Shown: piece by piece, positions 34,383-43,283 of the stretch
Numbering within the stretch: position 1 is the first letter of the stretch
How the letters are laid out: each line of letters opens with the position of its first letter
Assembly: GCA_002068415.1 (NCBI GenBank)
Contig: MVZM01000014.1
Span: 1 to 44,979, forward strand
Direction: 5' to 3'
Length of the DNA: 44,979 bases
From: Tenericutes bacterium ADurb.BinA124
GTDB taxonomy: Bacteria > Bacillota_I > Bacilli_A > ML615J-28 > CAG-698
The notes under the pieces: generated by a model
Seen by the model: the letters and a program-made list of their open reading frames with translations, nothing else
Databases searched by the model: none
What the model was told of the DNA's origin: nothing
Made by a program: the position numbers and the translations under genes

Positions 34383-37300
34383 ATGAAGGTTTTTAAATTG
34401 AAAAATATTCTCGCTCTGAGCTTGATTGTCATTATTACCGTGCTCCTCCTCATCTTTTTTATTGGAGGACTGAAAGCTAAGGCTTTAGCGCTTAACAATC
34501 TTGAATTTGATTTAACGGGCTTTGTAGATTATTCTCCTTATGACCGCCAAGGTAATTATGTTGTGGAATACGACAGTGCGGCTGAAGCCAATGCCGCCGT
34601 TGCGGGCTTACCGGAAACTAGTTATACGAAAGTTATCAACGAAGCGAGCGACATTTATACCGTCACCTTTAAATTAAATAAAGAACGAATTGTTGCACAA
34701 AACAACCTCTATACGATGTTCTTGAATGAAGATACGACGATTGTCAGTGTCGCTGTCAACAGCGAATGTACACCGACAGCCGAAAAAACGGCAGAAGGCT
34801 TTACAAATTATAAAAAGGCCACTTGTAAAACGGTCTTTAATTCCGCTTTTGATTCCGGTAATTCCTCTGATATGAAATCCAACTTCATTTTGTACTATAT
34901 CGGTTCCAATGATAAATTAAGTGGAACGGGCTTTAATACGCTTGCCAACAGTGTTTTGTACAACGATTTACTGTATGGGACGATTAAACGTCATTACCAG
35001 ATTAAATATGATGTGGAAAACGGGATTGAAATTCTCTATGAAATCGGGGACTTTACCGTCATCAACAGTTTCTTCCCTGAAGATTTTAAACGTACTGATA
35101 TGGAAGATTACTTCCGTGGCAATTTATTATTCTTAATCAATGCCGGCCAAGTTAACCAAAACAAATATGAATATGCTGATTTAGCTTATACATGGAGTCA
35201 AGAATGTGCGGCTTATTTGGAGGAAAAAGGCTTAGCGACGGTGACGCCGGTTTTTGAAGGCGAAACTTTTGTTGATGAGGATGGCAATCCCATTCCTTCT
35301 CGTTATAATTTAACGAATATTATAGCCAAGGATGAAGAGGGTCGACCGCTAAACAAACTCAAAATGCAAGCCGGCCTTGATTATAATGCGACTAATTATG
35401 GAGAAGAAGGGGCTTCCCCCTGTACAACCAATCCCTTTTCTAACAGTTATATGTTAGGAAATATGTTCGGTAGTTATTATTCTTTGATTAATACCGACGG
35501 AGGGACGACGAATCCCATTACCTATAACACCAATTATTATCTCAATGTGCAAAACAGTTCGCCGACCTTTAACTTAAAGGCCAACAGTACGATTCCCTTA
35601 CAAAAATTGTTCGAATATATGTATAAGTTAGATAATCCGGCGGATCGCAACTATTTTTACATCAATACCCAAAATATTTTGCTTACCGAAGATAATATCG
35701 ATGATTATCCGGGCTATGAAGTCGGACAGACTTATGTGAAAAAGGTGCCGATTTTGTATGATGAAAACCCCTATGACGATGTTGCCGGGGTCGAAATTCC
35801 TGTGGGCGGTTACCAAGCTCGGGATGAACACGGGCGTTTCTTATATGATGAAGAGAACAAACCGATTCAGGAAGTCTTTTTGAAAGAATATGCCGATGTG
35901 CAAAATGATCTTTATGGGAATGTTGTGGAAAGCAATTCCCCGGTTTTCCAAATTGTCATGCGTTTTACCTTAACGGAAAAAGGTTTGGAAGCGACGATTT
36001 TAAACGATGCTCTCCGTGAAGGCAAGGGCTCGAAATATCAAGAGGACGGTAAATTTACGAAATACTCCCATGATTGTCTTTTAGGGACGATTGATGTTCT
36101 CCCTTATTTAACTTCCAACAACAGCTTAACGAGTGAAGGCCAGATTATTCTTCCGGATGGCAGTGGTGCCATTATGCAGTTTAACAGCCCGAAAGATGAA
36201 CTGGGATATACGGCTTATGCGAAAAGCATTTATGGGGCCGACCAAGCCTTTACTTATCGGATGGCGACGGAAACCATGGAAAATGAAAAAATGATGTTTG
36301 CCATGTATGGTTTCTTGGATAAAACAGCGAAAAAAGGTGTGTTGGCGATTGCCGATCAAGGCGCCAATCAAACTTCCATCTATGCCAACTTTAAACGGGC
36401 CGATGTTGCTTCCACCATGAACATTGCTAATTTCAAAGCCCTTTTTAGAGAGCAGGAGACGGTTTACGCCGGAACGGCACAAACACCGTTTTTAAAATGG
36501 TCCAAGGATTTTATCAATACGGATTTGAAATATCAGTATCAGTTCTTAATGCCCAATGAATTTGTGGACGCTGCTGGCAAAATTCAATATGTGACCTTAG
36601 CCCATAAATATCGGGATTATTTAATGGATAAATATGAACTAATTCCTCGAGACATGACCAATGACAATGTGGTTAATTTAAACTTTTTGGGAGCTTTTGA
36701 AAAGCGGGCCATCGCTTTAGGCTTTGTTTATAACGAGGAACGCAGTTTAACGACCTTTAGCCAAGCAAGAGCCATCGTTGATGATTTAATGCAGGAGGGT
36801 TTGACGTCCTTAAGCGTCGCTTACACCGCTTGGACAAATGATGAAATGGAACCGGCGGCTACGGCCTCCGTTAAAGCGTCCGGTGTTCTTGGTCGGGATC
36901 GGGGCTTTAAGTCCTTTAATGAATATTTAGAAAAAAATAATATTGCTCTCTATCCGCAAGTCAATATCACCAGCAACAAAGGCTATGATTTCTTGCTCGG
37001 GAACTTACGCTATACGGCTAAAAGCATTGGTAGCACCTATGCTTCCCATCGTGCTTATGTTTTAGCAACCGGTGCTCCGAACTCAACAATTGAACCAATC
37101 TCGATGTTGTCACCACGCTTTTATGAAAGTTTAGCCCGCAAATACTTTAATTCCTATGATCGTTTCCATATTAATGGTGCTTTCTTTAGTGATCTTGGCA
37201 ATCTACGCTTGGGTGATTATGGAGCGAAGAAGATTATTTTTGCAGAAAACGGCATGGATTATCAAATTGCCACGATGGATTATTTAGCAGGAAAAGTTGA

Positions 37301-37832
37301 TAATATGATGTTATCGGCCCCCTTTGATTATGCTTTAAAATATACCACTTTTGCGGTTGATGTGCCTTTGAAATCATCTATGCTCGGGTATTACGATTAT
37401 TCGATTCCCTTCTATCAATTAGTTGTGAGCGGCTTATTCGATTACACCGGACCGGCCGTCAACTACGACAGCGAACGCTCAATGGAATGGTATTTGTTAA
37501 AAGCCTTAGAAACGGGCTCCAATTTAAACTTCATGATTTCTTATGAAGATACCCGTAATTTATTAGATACCAACTATACGATGTTTTACAATGCTTATTA
37601 TGCCAACTGGAAGAGTCGAATTTTGTATATGAATAATGTTATCAATGATGCTAAAATTCACAACAATGCGATTCTTGTCGGTCATAAAATCTTACAAGAC
37701 AATGTTTACCAAGTCGAATACAGCAACGGTGCCGTTTTGGTCATCAACTATAATGACACGATTTATTATGACCATGTCAACGGCTTCTCTGTGCGTCCGA
37801 ACTGGTTTACGATTGTAAAGGAGGGAATGTAA
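34383..37832 (+). CDS. Large membrane-anchored DUF5696-type protein, possible glycosidase
   Basis: The 1149-aa protein has one N-terminal membrane helix (about 9-30) and a long extracellular part. The first 700 residues are beta-rich. From about 766 the pattern of strands and helices (VNLNFLGAF, SLSVAYTAW, LYPQVNIT, then FFSDLG and IIFAENGMDY) looks like a TIM barrel with acidic residues at strand ends, as in glycosidases. The whole fits the uncharacterised DUF5696 family known from sugar-transporter clusters. Two cysteine pairs may form disulphides in the N-terminal part. I infer that it may cleave or present polymer at the cell surface before uptake. GGAGG precedes the start. Confidence 0.65.
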   Translation: MKVFKLKNILALSLIVIITVLLLIFFIGGLKAKALALNNLEFDLTGFVDYSPYDRQGNYVVEYDSAAEANAAVAGLPETSYTKVINEASDIYTVTFKLNKERIVAQNNLYTMFLNEDTTIVSVAVNSECTPTAEKTAEGFTNYKKATCKTVFNSAFDSGNSSDMKSNFILYYIGSNDKLSGTGFNTLANSVLYNDLLYGTIKRHYQIKYDVENGIEILYEIGDFTVINSFFPEDFKRTDMEDYFRGNLLFLINAGQVNQNKYEYADLAYTWSQECAAYLEEKGLATVTPVFEGETFVDEDGNPIPSRYNLTNIIAKDEEGRPLNKLKMQAGLDYNATNYGEEGASPCTTNPFSNSYMLGNMFGSYYSLINTDGGTTNPITYNTNYYLNVQNSSPTFNLKANSTIPLQKLFEYMYKLDNPADRNYFYINTQNILLTEDNIDDYPGYEVGQTYVKKVPILYDENPYDDVAGVEIPVGGYQARDEHGRFLYDEENKPIQEVFLKEYADVQNDLYGNVVESNSPVFQIVMRFTLTEKGLEATILNDALREGKGSKYQEDGKFTKYSHDCLLGTIDVLPYLTSNNSLTSEGQIILPDGSGAIMQFNSPKDELGYTAYAKSIYGADQAFTYRMATETMENEKMMFAMYGFLDKTAKKGVLAIADQGANQTSIYANFKRADVASTMNIANFKALFREQETVYAGTAQTPFLKWSKDFINTDLKYQYQFLMPNEFVDAAGKIQYVTLAHKYRDYLMDKYELIPRDMTNDNVVNLNFLGAFEKRAIALGFVYNEERSLTTFSQARAIVDDLMQEGLTSLSVAYTAWTNDEMEPAATASVKASGVLGRDRGFKSFNEYLEKNNIALYPQVNITSNKGYDFLLGNLRYTAKSIGSTYASHRAYVLATGAPNSTIEPISMLSPRFYESLARKYFNSYDRFHINGAFFSDLGNLRLGDYGAKKIIFAENGMDYQIATMDYLAGKVDNMMLSAPFDYALKYTTFAVDVPLKSSMLGYYDYSIPFYQLVVSGLFDYTGPAVNYDSERSMEWYLLKALETGSNLNFMISYEDTRNLLDTNYTMFYNAYYANWKSRILYMNNVINDAKIHNNAILVGHKILQDNVYQVEYSNGAVLVINYNDTIYYDHVNGFSVRPNWFTIVKEGM

Positions 37833-38930
37833 ATGGAAAAAACGAATGTCTTTAAACGCTCATTTGCCTCCATTAAAGCCTTTTGGGGCCGTCTTTTAAA
37901 CAAACTAAGCCAATGGCGTTATGATTTTATGCAGACCAAACCAATGCTCTTTTTAAAGAAGGTTTTTGGTTATCTGCCCAATTTGTTGGCAAACAAAATC
38001 AGTTATCGCAAACGGCAAGCGCTGTGGGGCTTTGTGTTTGTTCTGCCCCTCATCATCGGCTTTATTTACTTTTTCTTATTACCGTTTTTAGTCACCATTG
38101 TTTATAGTTTTTCCCGCGTGGAAAACTTAGGATTAAATTCTTCAACGGGTGAACATATCGGTATTGTTTCGGAATGGATTGGCTTCGATAATTTTACTTA
38201 TATTTTAAAAGAGCACTCCACTTTCCGTCAAACCCTAACCAGTTCGTTTACCACGGCCTTCTTTAATGTTCCCTTGATTTTAATTTTTAGTTTAATTATT
38301 GCCGTGGTTCTCAACTCGAAGTTTAAAGGGCGTTCGTTTGTGCGGGCCATCTTCTTCATGCCGGTTATTTTTAACTCGCAAGCGGTTGATGCGGCCATGC
38401 AAACCGGAGCCCAGTTAGCAGCTGCCATGGAAGGCGCCACCGCCGATATTTTTGCCCAGATGTTTAATTTCCAAGACTTTTTAATTGATGCTAATATCCC
38501 GGTAAATGCGGTCAACTTCCTTGGTACGACGGCGGATCAGATTTATGATATTATCTCTTATTCCGGGGTGCAGATATTAATTTTCCTAGCGGGGATTCAA
38601 TCGGTTCCTAAACATTTGTATGAAGCTGCCAAAATTGAAGGGGCAACGCAGTACGAAATTTTCTGGAAAATTACTTTCCCGATGGTCTCACCCTTAATGT
38701 TGACGGCCGGTGTTTATACCGTGGTCGATAGTTTATTAAGGTCACCTTTAATCAATATGATTAATGTCTTTGCGACGGCCGGTGTTCGAAAACTGGTTAA
38801 CGGTTTAGGTGATGTTTCTTATTATGGCATTCATGCGTCGATGTCGTGGTTATTCTGCATTTCCTCGATTATCATCATTGCCATTTGGTTATTCTTATTA
38901 TCGAAGTTGGTGTTCTATTATGATGAATAA
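37833..38930 (+). CDS. ABC sugar-type permease (MalF/UgpA family), second pair
   Basis: This 365-aa membrane protein has about six helices after a basic N-terminal tail of 60 residues. The EAA loop reads LYEAAKIEGATQYEIFWKIT. An insertion between helices, with an Ala-rich stretch near residues 185-215, makes it longer than the first-pair MalF homologue. The ribosome site AAGGAGG lies at the end of the DUF5696-type gene. Together with the next gene it forms a second channel, distinct from the pair at 29938-31919. Confidence 0.88.
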   Translation: MEKTNVFKRSFASIKAFWGRLLNKLSQWRYDFMQTKPMLFLKKVFGYLPNLLANKISYRKRQALWGFVFVLPLIIGFIYFFLLPFLVTIVYSFSRVENLGLNSSTGEHIGIVSEWIGFDNFTYILKEHSTFRQTLTSSFTTAFFNVPLILIFSLIIAVVLNSKFKGRSFVRAIFFMPVIFNSQAVDAAMQTGAQLAAAMEGATADIFAQMFNFQDFLIDANIPVNAVNFLGTTADQIYDIISYSGVQILIFLAGIQSVPKHLYEAAKIEGATQYEIFWKITFPMVSPLMLTAGVYTVVDSLLRSPLINMINVFATAGVRKLVNGLGDVSYYGIHASMSWLFCISSIIIIAIWLFLLSKLVFYYDE

Positions 38931-39966
38931 AGACAACAAAACTTTGAAATTAGGAACTTTCAAACAAAAAATGCAGAAAATGAAAGCGGATTTTAAGGAT
39001 CCAACTAAAGTAAAAGTTCGCAGTCGCCGGGCCTTTATGGTTACCGGGAGTGTGCTTAGGACCTTTATTTTAATCGGTTTAATCTTTGTGATTTTATTGC
39101 CCTTATTCCAAAAATTCTCGTTTGCCCTCAGGCATCCGATGGATATTACCAATCCGCAAGTTATTTGGATTCCGGAAACCATCAGCAATATTAACTTCCA
39201 AATTGCTTATCAATTGCTCGATTTCGGACATACGATTTGGAACACACTCATTCTGTCAACATTTTCCATGATTATTCAGATTATGGCGACGGCTGTTGCC
39301 GGCTATGCCTTTGCCCGCTTAAGATTCAAAGGGAGCAATATCATCTTTTACATCGTGCTCTTTACCTTGGTGGTTCCCAATGAAACATTGCACATTGCTC
39401 GCGTCCTGTACTTTTCGAATTCCACCTTTTTAGGAATTCGTTTAATCGGGAATGTGTTTTCGATGTTTATTATGGCGGCCTTCGGGATGGGCATTCGCTC
39501 GGCCATCTTCATTTATTTATTCCGGCAATTTTTCAAGGGTTTGCCGATTGAATTGGAAGAATCCGCCCAAGTGGACGGGGCCGGAGTGTTTCGCACCTTT
39601 TGGAGCGTCATGCTCCCTAATGCCCGAGGCGCGATTGTTACCGTTGGTTTGTTTGCCTTTGTCTGGCAATGGAATGATTATTATTTTGCCAGTTTATTCC
39701 AATATTCGGCCAACAACTTTGCCGTTTTCTCAACCAAATTAGCCGGTGGAACGGATCAGTTGTATACGGTTTTGTCCGGATGGGTTGCCCGTGGCGATTC
39801 CTTCTTCCAGGACTTGACCGATGAAACTGTTCGCCAAAATACCTTATTCTACGGTTTAGTGGCTAACACGGCAGCGTTATTGATGATGTTACCCTTATTA
39901 ATCGGTTATTTCTTTGTTCAGAAATTATTCGTTGAAAGCATCGAAAGAACGGGCATTGTCGGTTAA
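38920..39966 (+). CDS. ABC sugar-type permease (MalG/UgpE family), second pair
   Basis: This 348-aa membrane protein has six helices and the EAA motif IELEESAQVDGAGVFRTFW. A longer open frame begins at 38809, but the first credible starts are the adjacent ATG codons at 38920 and 38923, inside the last codons of the upstream permease. There is no clear ribosome site, so translational coupling is likely. No dedicated binding protein for this pair lies between the permease genes; the candidate is the lipoprotein at 43333 or the shared protein at 26799. Confidence 0.85.
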   Translation: MMNKDNKTLKLGTFKQKMQKMKADFKDPTKVKVRSRRAFMVTGSVLRTFILIGLIFVILLPLFQKFSFALRHPMDITNPQVIWIPETISNINFQIAYQLLDFGHTIWNTLILSTFSMIIQIMATAVAGYAFARLRFKGSNIIFYIVLFTLVVPNETLHIARVLYFSNSTFLGIRLIGNVFSMFIMAAFGMGIRSAIFIYLFRQFFKGLPIELEESAQVDGAGVFRTFWSVMLPNARGAIVTVGLFAFVWQWNDYYFASLFQYSANNFAVFSTKLAGGTDQLYTVLSGWVARGDSFFQDLTDETVRQNTLFYGLVANTAALLMMLPLLIGYFFVQKLFVESIERTGIVG

Positions 39967-39970
39967 ACCA

Positions 39971-40001
39971 AGATGTCACGTTTGCAGCGTGACATCTTTT
40001 T
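39971..40001 (+). terminator. Internal hairpin/terminator before nagZ
   Basis: A perfect 10-bp stem AGATGTCACG/CGTGACATCT (39971-39980 with 39988-39997) with a 7-base loop and a run of five T. Only 15 bases remain before nagZ and they are filled by its ribosome site, so no promoter fits. It probably tunes read-through or protects the upstream mRNA end. Confidence 0.8.
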
Positions 40002-40016
40002 AGAAAGGAAACGACT

Positions 40017-41564
40017 ATGGAAATCTCATCATTAAGCAAGAAGCAATTAGTCGGTCAAATGCTCTGTTTTGCCTTTTTAGGAACCAGTTTTGATGAACAA
40101 CTGAGGGCCTTTGTTTCGGAAATGGAAGTGGGAGGCATCATTTACTTTGCTCGCAACATTCAAAGCCCAGCCCAAGTAGCTAACTTAAATCAAAAACTGC
40201 AACAAAAATCCCCCCTTCCTTTGTTTATCGGTATTGATCAAGAAGGGGGAATGGTGCAGCGTTTAACTGAGGGCCTAACGCCTCTTCCGGGGGCCATGAC
40301 GATGGCTGCTGCTTTGGCGTCTGCCAGTGCGGATACTAGAGAGAAGACCATTTATGAAATGACCAAAACCGTGGGCCAAAACTTAAAATGCTTGGGTTTC
40401 AATGTTAATTTTGCGCCGGTGGGTGATATCAATAACAATATTAATAATCCTGTCATTAATTCTCGGTCTTATGGTGATGACCCCAACAAAGTCGCCCAAA
40501 TGGTAATACCCGCTTTTAAAGGTTTTCAAGATAGCGGTATCCTTCCGACCATCAAACATTTCCCCGGTCATGGCAATACCAGCGTTGATTCCCATATCGG
40601 TTTACCACGAGTTTTTTCCTCGCAAGAAGCGGTTTCCAAAATGGAATTAGTGCCCTTTAAACAGGCAATTAAGGCCGGGATTGATGGTGTGATGATTTCG
40701 CATATTGTTTATGAAGCCTATGATCAAATTTATCCGGCGACCTTATCACAGGCAATTATTACCGATTTATTGAAAAAGGAACTAGCTTTTTCCGGTTTGA
40801 TTGTGACCGACTCGTTAACAATGGGGGCTATTCACAGCTCTTTTGATGTGGATACGGTGTTAACGCAGGCGGTTAATGCCGGAAATGACTTATTAATTTT
40901 TTGTGGCCCAGCCAATTTAAGCGACCAAAGATTGATTTTCAAGCGCTTTTTAGAACTGGTGGAAACGGGAGCTATTTCTTTAACACGAGTTTTGGAATCA
41001 GTTACGAAAATTTGGCAGTTGAAAGAAAAATACATTACCCCTTTTTCCCCAAGCGCCATGCAAGTCAATGTAGCCTTAGCGGAAAGTCTTTATCAACGAG
41101 CCGTTACGAAAGTTTTAAACCATCGTTGCTTACCGCTCAAACCCCAGGAAGAAGTCCTGATTTTGTTTCCGGAAATCAAACTTGCTTCTTTGGTGGATAA
41201 TGAAACGACCCAATACCAAACTTTGTCATCATACTTTTCACAAACGGAAATCATTTATAATTTTACGCTGGCTAATCACAAAACCATTATCGAAGCCGTC
41301 GAGCATTATCAAAAAATCATTCTGTGCACTTATAATGTTCGACCCGACGATTTTCAGGTTCAGCTCTTTGCCAGTTTACCGAAAGACAAAACTTTAGTTA
41401 TTGCCATGCGCTCGCCCTATGATATTCATCATTTGCCGGGTTTAAAGAACTATGTTTGTTTGTATGAATTAAGCCCCCAATCCTTAAAGGCCTGTGCCCA
41501 GGCCTTACGAGGAGAAATTCCCTTTAATACCAAACTGCCGATTAAATTAGATGAAAGGAGTTAA
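40017..41564 (+). CDS. nagZ: Beta-N-acetylglucosaminidase NagZ (GH3), cytosolic
   Basis: This 515-aa GH3 enzyme cleaves GlcNAc from GlcNAc-anhMurNAc or GlcNAc-MurNAc peptides. The diagnostic NagZ motif KHFPGHGNTSVDSH (180-193) carries the Asp191-His193 catalytic dyad, and LIVTDSLTMGA holds nucleophile Asp265. IDQEGGMVQRL (73-83) is also typical. A C-terminal domain of about 170 residues is like that of Bacillus NagZ and longer than the short enzymes of Gram-negatives. There is no signal peptide. AAAGGA precedes the start. Its gene ends in the ribosome site of the small leader before nagB. Confidence 0.9.
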   Translation: MEISSLSKKQLVGQMLCFAFLGTSFDEQLRAFVSEMEVGGIIYFARNIQSPAQVANLNQKLQQKSPLPLFIGIDQEGGMVQRLTEGLTPLPGAMTMAAALASASADTREKTIYEMTKTVGQNLKCLGFNVNFAPVGDINNNINNPVINSRSYGDDPNKVAQMVIPAFKGFQDSGILPTIKHFPGHGNTSVDSHIGLPRVFSSQEAVSKMELVPFKQAIKAGIDGVMISHIVYEAYDQIYPATLSQAIITDLLKKELAFSGLIVTDSLTMGAIHSSFDVDTVLTQAVNAGNDLLIFCGPANLSDQRLIFKRFLELVETGAISLTRVLESVTKIWQLKEKYITPFSPSAMQVNVALAESLYQRAVTKVLNHRCLPLKPQEEVLILFPEIKLASLVDNETTQYQTLSSYFSQTEIIYNFTLANHKTIIEAVEHYQKIILCTYNVRPDDFQVQLFASLPKDKTLVIAMRSPYDIHHLPGLKNYVCLYELSPQSLKACAQALRGEIPFNTKLPIKLDERS

Positions 41565-41595
41565 TCAATGAGGTATTGTTTGCTTTTCATTGATT
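41563..41595 (+). promoter_or_regulatory. 9-bp inverted repeat between nagZ and nagB
   Basis: AATCAATGA (41563-41571) is the exact reverse complement of TCATTGATT (41587-41595), with a 15-base loop. It covers the start codon of the leader peptide and ends 12 bases before nagB. It could act as an RNA hairpin controlling translation or as a DNA operator. Confidence 0.5.
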
Positions 41596-41603
41596 ACAGA
41601 TGA
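41568..41603 (+). CDS. Possible 11-residue leader peptide upstream of nagB
   Basis: A short frame codes for MRYCLLFIDYR. It has the only good ribosome site in the region, AAAGGAG (41554-41560), seven bases before its ATG. It stops three bases before nagB, which itself lacks a ribosome site. Ribosomes that finish the leader could restart at nagB. The peptide may matter only for coupling. No homologues can be judged for so short a sequence. Confidence 0.45.
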   Translation: MRYCLLFIDYR

Positions 41604-41606
41604 AAA

Positions 41607-42329
41607 ATGAAGATTATTAAAGTCAAAAATTATGAAGAATTAAGTCAAAAAGCTGCGCAATTGGTGGCTAAGTTAATGCACAAAAAGCCGGATGCTACTT
41701 TAGGCTTGGCGACGGGGAGCACCCCCATCGGCTTATACAAACAATTAATAGCGATGAATCAAGAAGGTTTGATTTCCTTCCAACAAATAAAAACCTATAA
41801 TTTGGATGAATATTGCGATTTACCACAATCCCATCCCCAAAGTTATTATTCGTTCATGCATGAGCATTTGTTTGACCATATTGACATTTTAGAAGAAAAT
41901 GTCCACTTACCGGAATGTGAATGTGGCGATTTACAAGCGGCAGTGGATAAATATAACCAAATGCTTAAGAAAACGACCATTGATTTACAGGTTTTAGGAA
42001 TTGGTCGCAATGGACACATCGGTTTTAATGAACCGCATACGCCCTTTGACCAGGAAACCTTCATTGTTAGATTGGAGGAGAAAACCAGGATTGATAACCA
42101 ACGCTTTTTTAACTCGCTTGATGAAGTTCCGAAACGAGCGATTACGATGGGGATTAAAAACATCATGGCTGCGAAAAGGATTCTCTTGTTAATTTCCGGA
42201 AAATCCAAAGCCGAAACCGTTAAAAAACTAATCACGAGTGAGCCCTCACCGGATTTCCCGGCTTCCGTGCTTAAGTATCACAAAAAAGTCACCGTCATCA
42301 TTGATGAAGAGGCGGCGTCACTACTCTAA
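41607..42329 (+). CDS. nagB: Glucosamine-6-phosphate deaminase
   Basis: This 240-aa enzyme turns glucosamine-6-phosphate into fructose-6-phosphate and ammonia, linking amino sugars to glycolysis. It has the phosphate-binding LATGSTPIGLY, the YNLDEY stretch with the catalytic base, and GRNGHIGFNEP (133-143) with active-site His137 and Glu142. The length is normal for the short Gram-positive NagB type without the allosteric extension. The start MKIIKV is the usual one for the family, yet no ribosome site precedes it; see the leader. NagA, which would provide its substrate from GlcNAc-6-phosphate, is not in the window. Confidence 0.92.
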   Translation: MKIIKVKNYEELSQKAAQLVAKLMHKKPDATLGLATGSTPIGLYKQLIAMNQEGLISFQQIKTYNLDEYCDLPQSHPQSYYSFMHEHLFDHIDILEENVHLPECECGDLQAAVDKYNQMLKKTTIDLQVLGIGRNGHIGFNEPHTPFDQETFIVRLEEKTRIDNQRFFNSLDEVPKRAITMGIKNIMAAKRILLLISGKSKAETVKKLITSEPSPDFPASVLKYHKKVTVIIDEEAASLL

Positions 42330-43283
42330 ATGTATTTTATCAATAATTTATTAAATCCTCAGTTGGTTTGGGAAGAAGCTTTAACTTTATGGAATTGCGA
42401 AATGGGGCGGATTTTCCCCCTTTCCCCAGCCGTCTTCAAACAAAACATTCGGGATTGTCCGGAAATAAACAAATCCGCTTCGGGCTTAGCCTTTGATGAA
42501 AACGGCTTAATCGGCTTTTTGTTTGCGAAGGAATTTAATCATGAAGGCATTAAAAAATATCAAACCTTGGGTTTTGTATCCTTCTTTTACATTTCTAAAA
42601 AACATCGCAATCAAGGTGTAGGTAGTAAATTATTAGAAATGTGTGAACAAGTTTTCAAACAAAGAGCGAAAACGGAAATCGTTATCGGTCGCGATTACCA
42701 TAATTTGTTTCCGGGAGTTCCGGGAGACTTTAATAATTTAACGGGACCATGGTTGGAAAAGCGACAATATCAATATCGACGCACGACCCATGATCTCATC
42801 AATTGGCAACCGGAAGCCCACTATCCGCTTCTTAACCACCGATATGAATTCCGCTTGGCGACCGTTAAGGACTATGAAAAAATGATTAGTTTTTTTGAGC
42901 GTAATTTTCCTGGGCGCTGGCAATTTGAATATGAGGAATTCATGACGAAAACGCCGACGGACCAAGCTTATTTAGTGGCCTTGGACGGCTCACAAATCAT
43001 TGCCTTTACCAGAGTTAATGATCGTCGTTTGCGTCTCATTCCTTATAATATGACGTGGGCGGAGCGTTTTACTAATTTAGGAGCAATTGGACCTTTGGGT
43101 GTTGATAAAGACTATCGTCAACAACACCTCGGTTACGATATCGTTTGTGCCGGTTTAAATGAACTTGGGCGTCGAGGTTGCCAACCCATTATGGTTGATT
43201 GGACGGGCTTATTGGAATTCTACCAACAATTTGGTTTTGAAGTTTGGAAAACATATAATTATTATGCAAAACAATTTGAATAA
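42330..43283 (+). CDS. Tandem GNAT N-acetyltransferase (second copy)
   Basis: This 317-aa protein has two GNAT domains and shares its architecture with the protein at 20899. The first acetyl-CoA motif, HRNQGVGSKLL (about residue 91), is intact. The second, YRQQHLGYDIV (about 266), has His in place of a conserved Gly, so only the first may be active. It starts directly after the nagB stop without a spacer. It is the last gene of the nagZ-nagB group, and a promoter for the next unit overlaps its end. A role in acetylating wall amino sugars is inferred from position. Confidence 0.75.
   Translation: MYFINNLLNPQLVWEEALTLWNCEMGRIFPLSPAVFKQNIRDCPEINKSASGLAFDENGLIGFLFAKEFNHEGIKKYQTLGFVSFFYISKKHRNQGVGSKLLEMCEQVFKQRAKTEIVIGRDYHNLFPGVPGDFNNLTGPWLEKRQYQYRRTTHDLINWQPEAHYPLLNHRYEFRLATVKDYEKMISFFERNFPGRWQFEYEEFMTKTPTDQAYLVALDGSQIIAFTRVNDRRLRLIPYNMTWAERFTNLGAIGPLGVDKDYRQQHLGYDIVCAGLNELGRRGCQPIMVDWTGLLEFYQQFGFEVWKTYNYYAKQFE

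Noticed and set aside
36126..36482. A 118-codon minus-strand frame inside the DUF5696-type gene
   Set aside because: It is antisense to a long gene in a tight operon, with no ribosome site or family resemblance.
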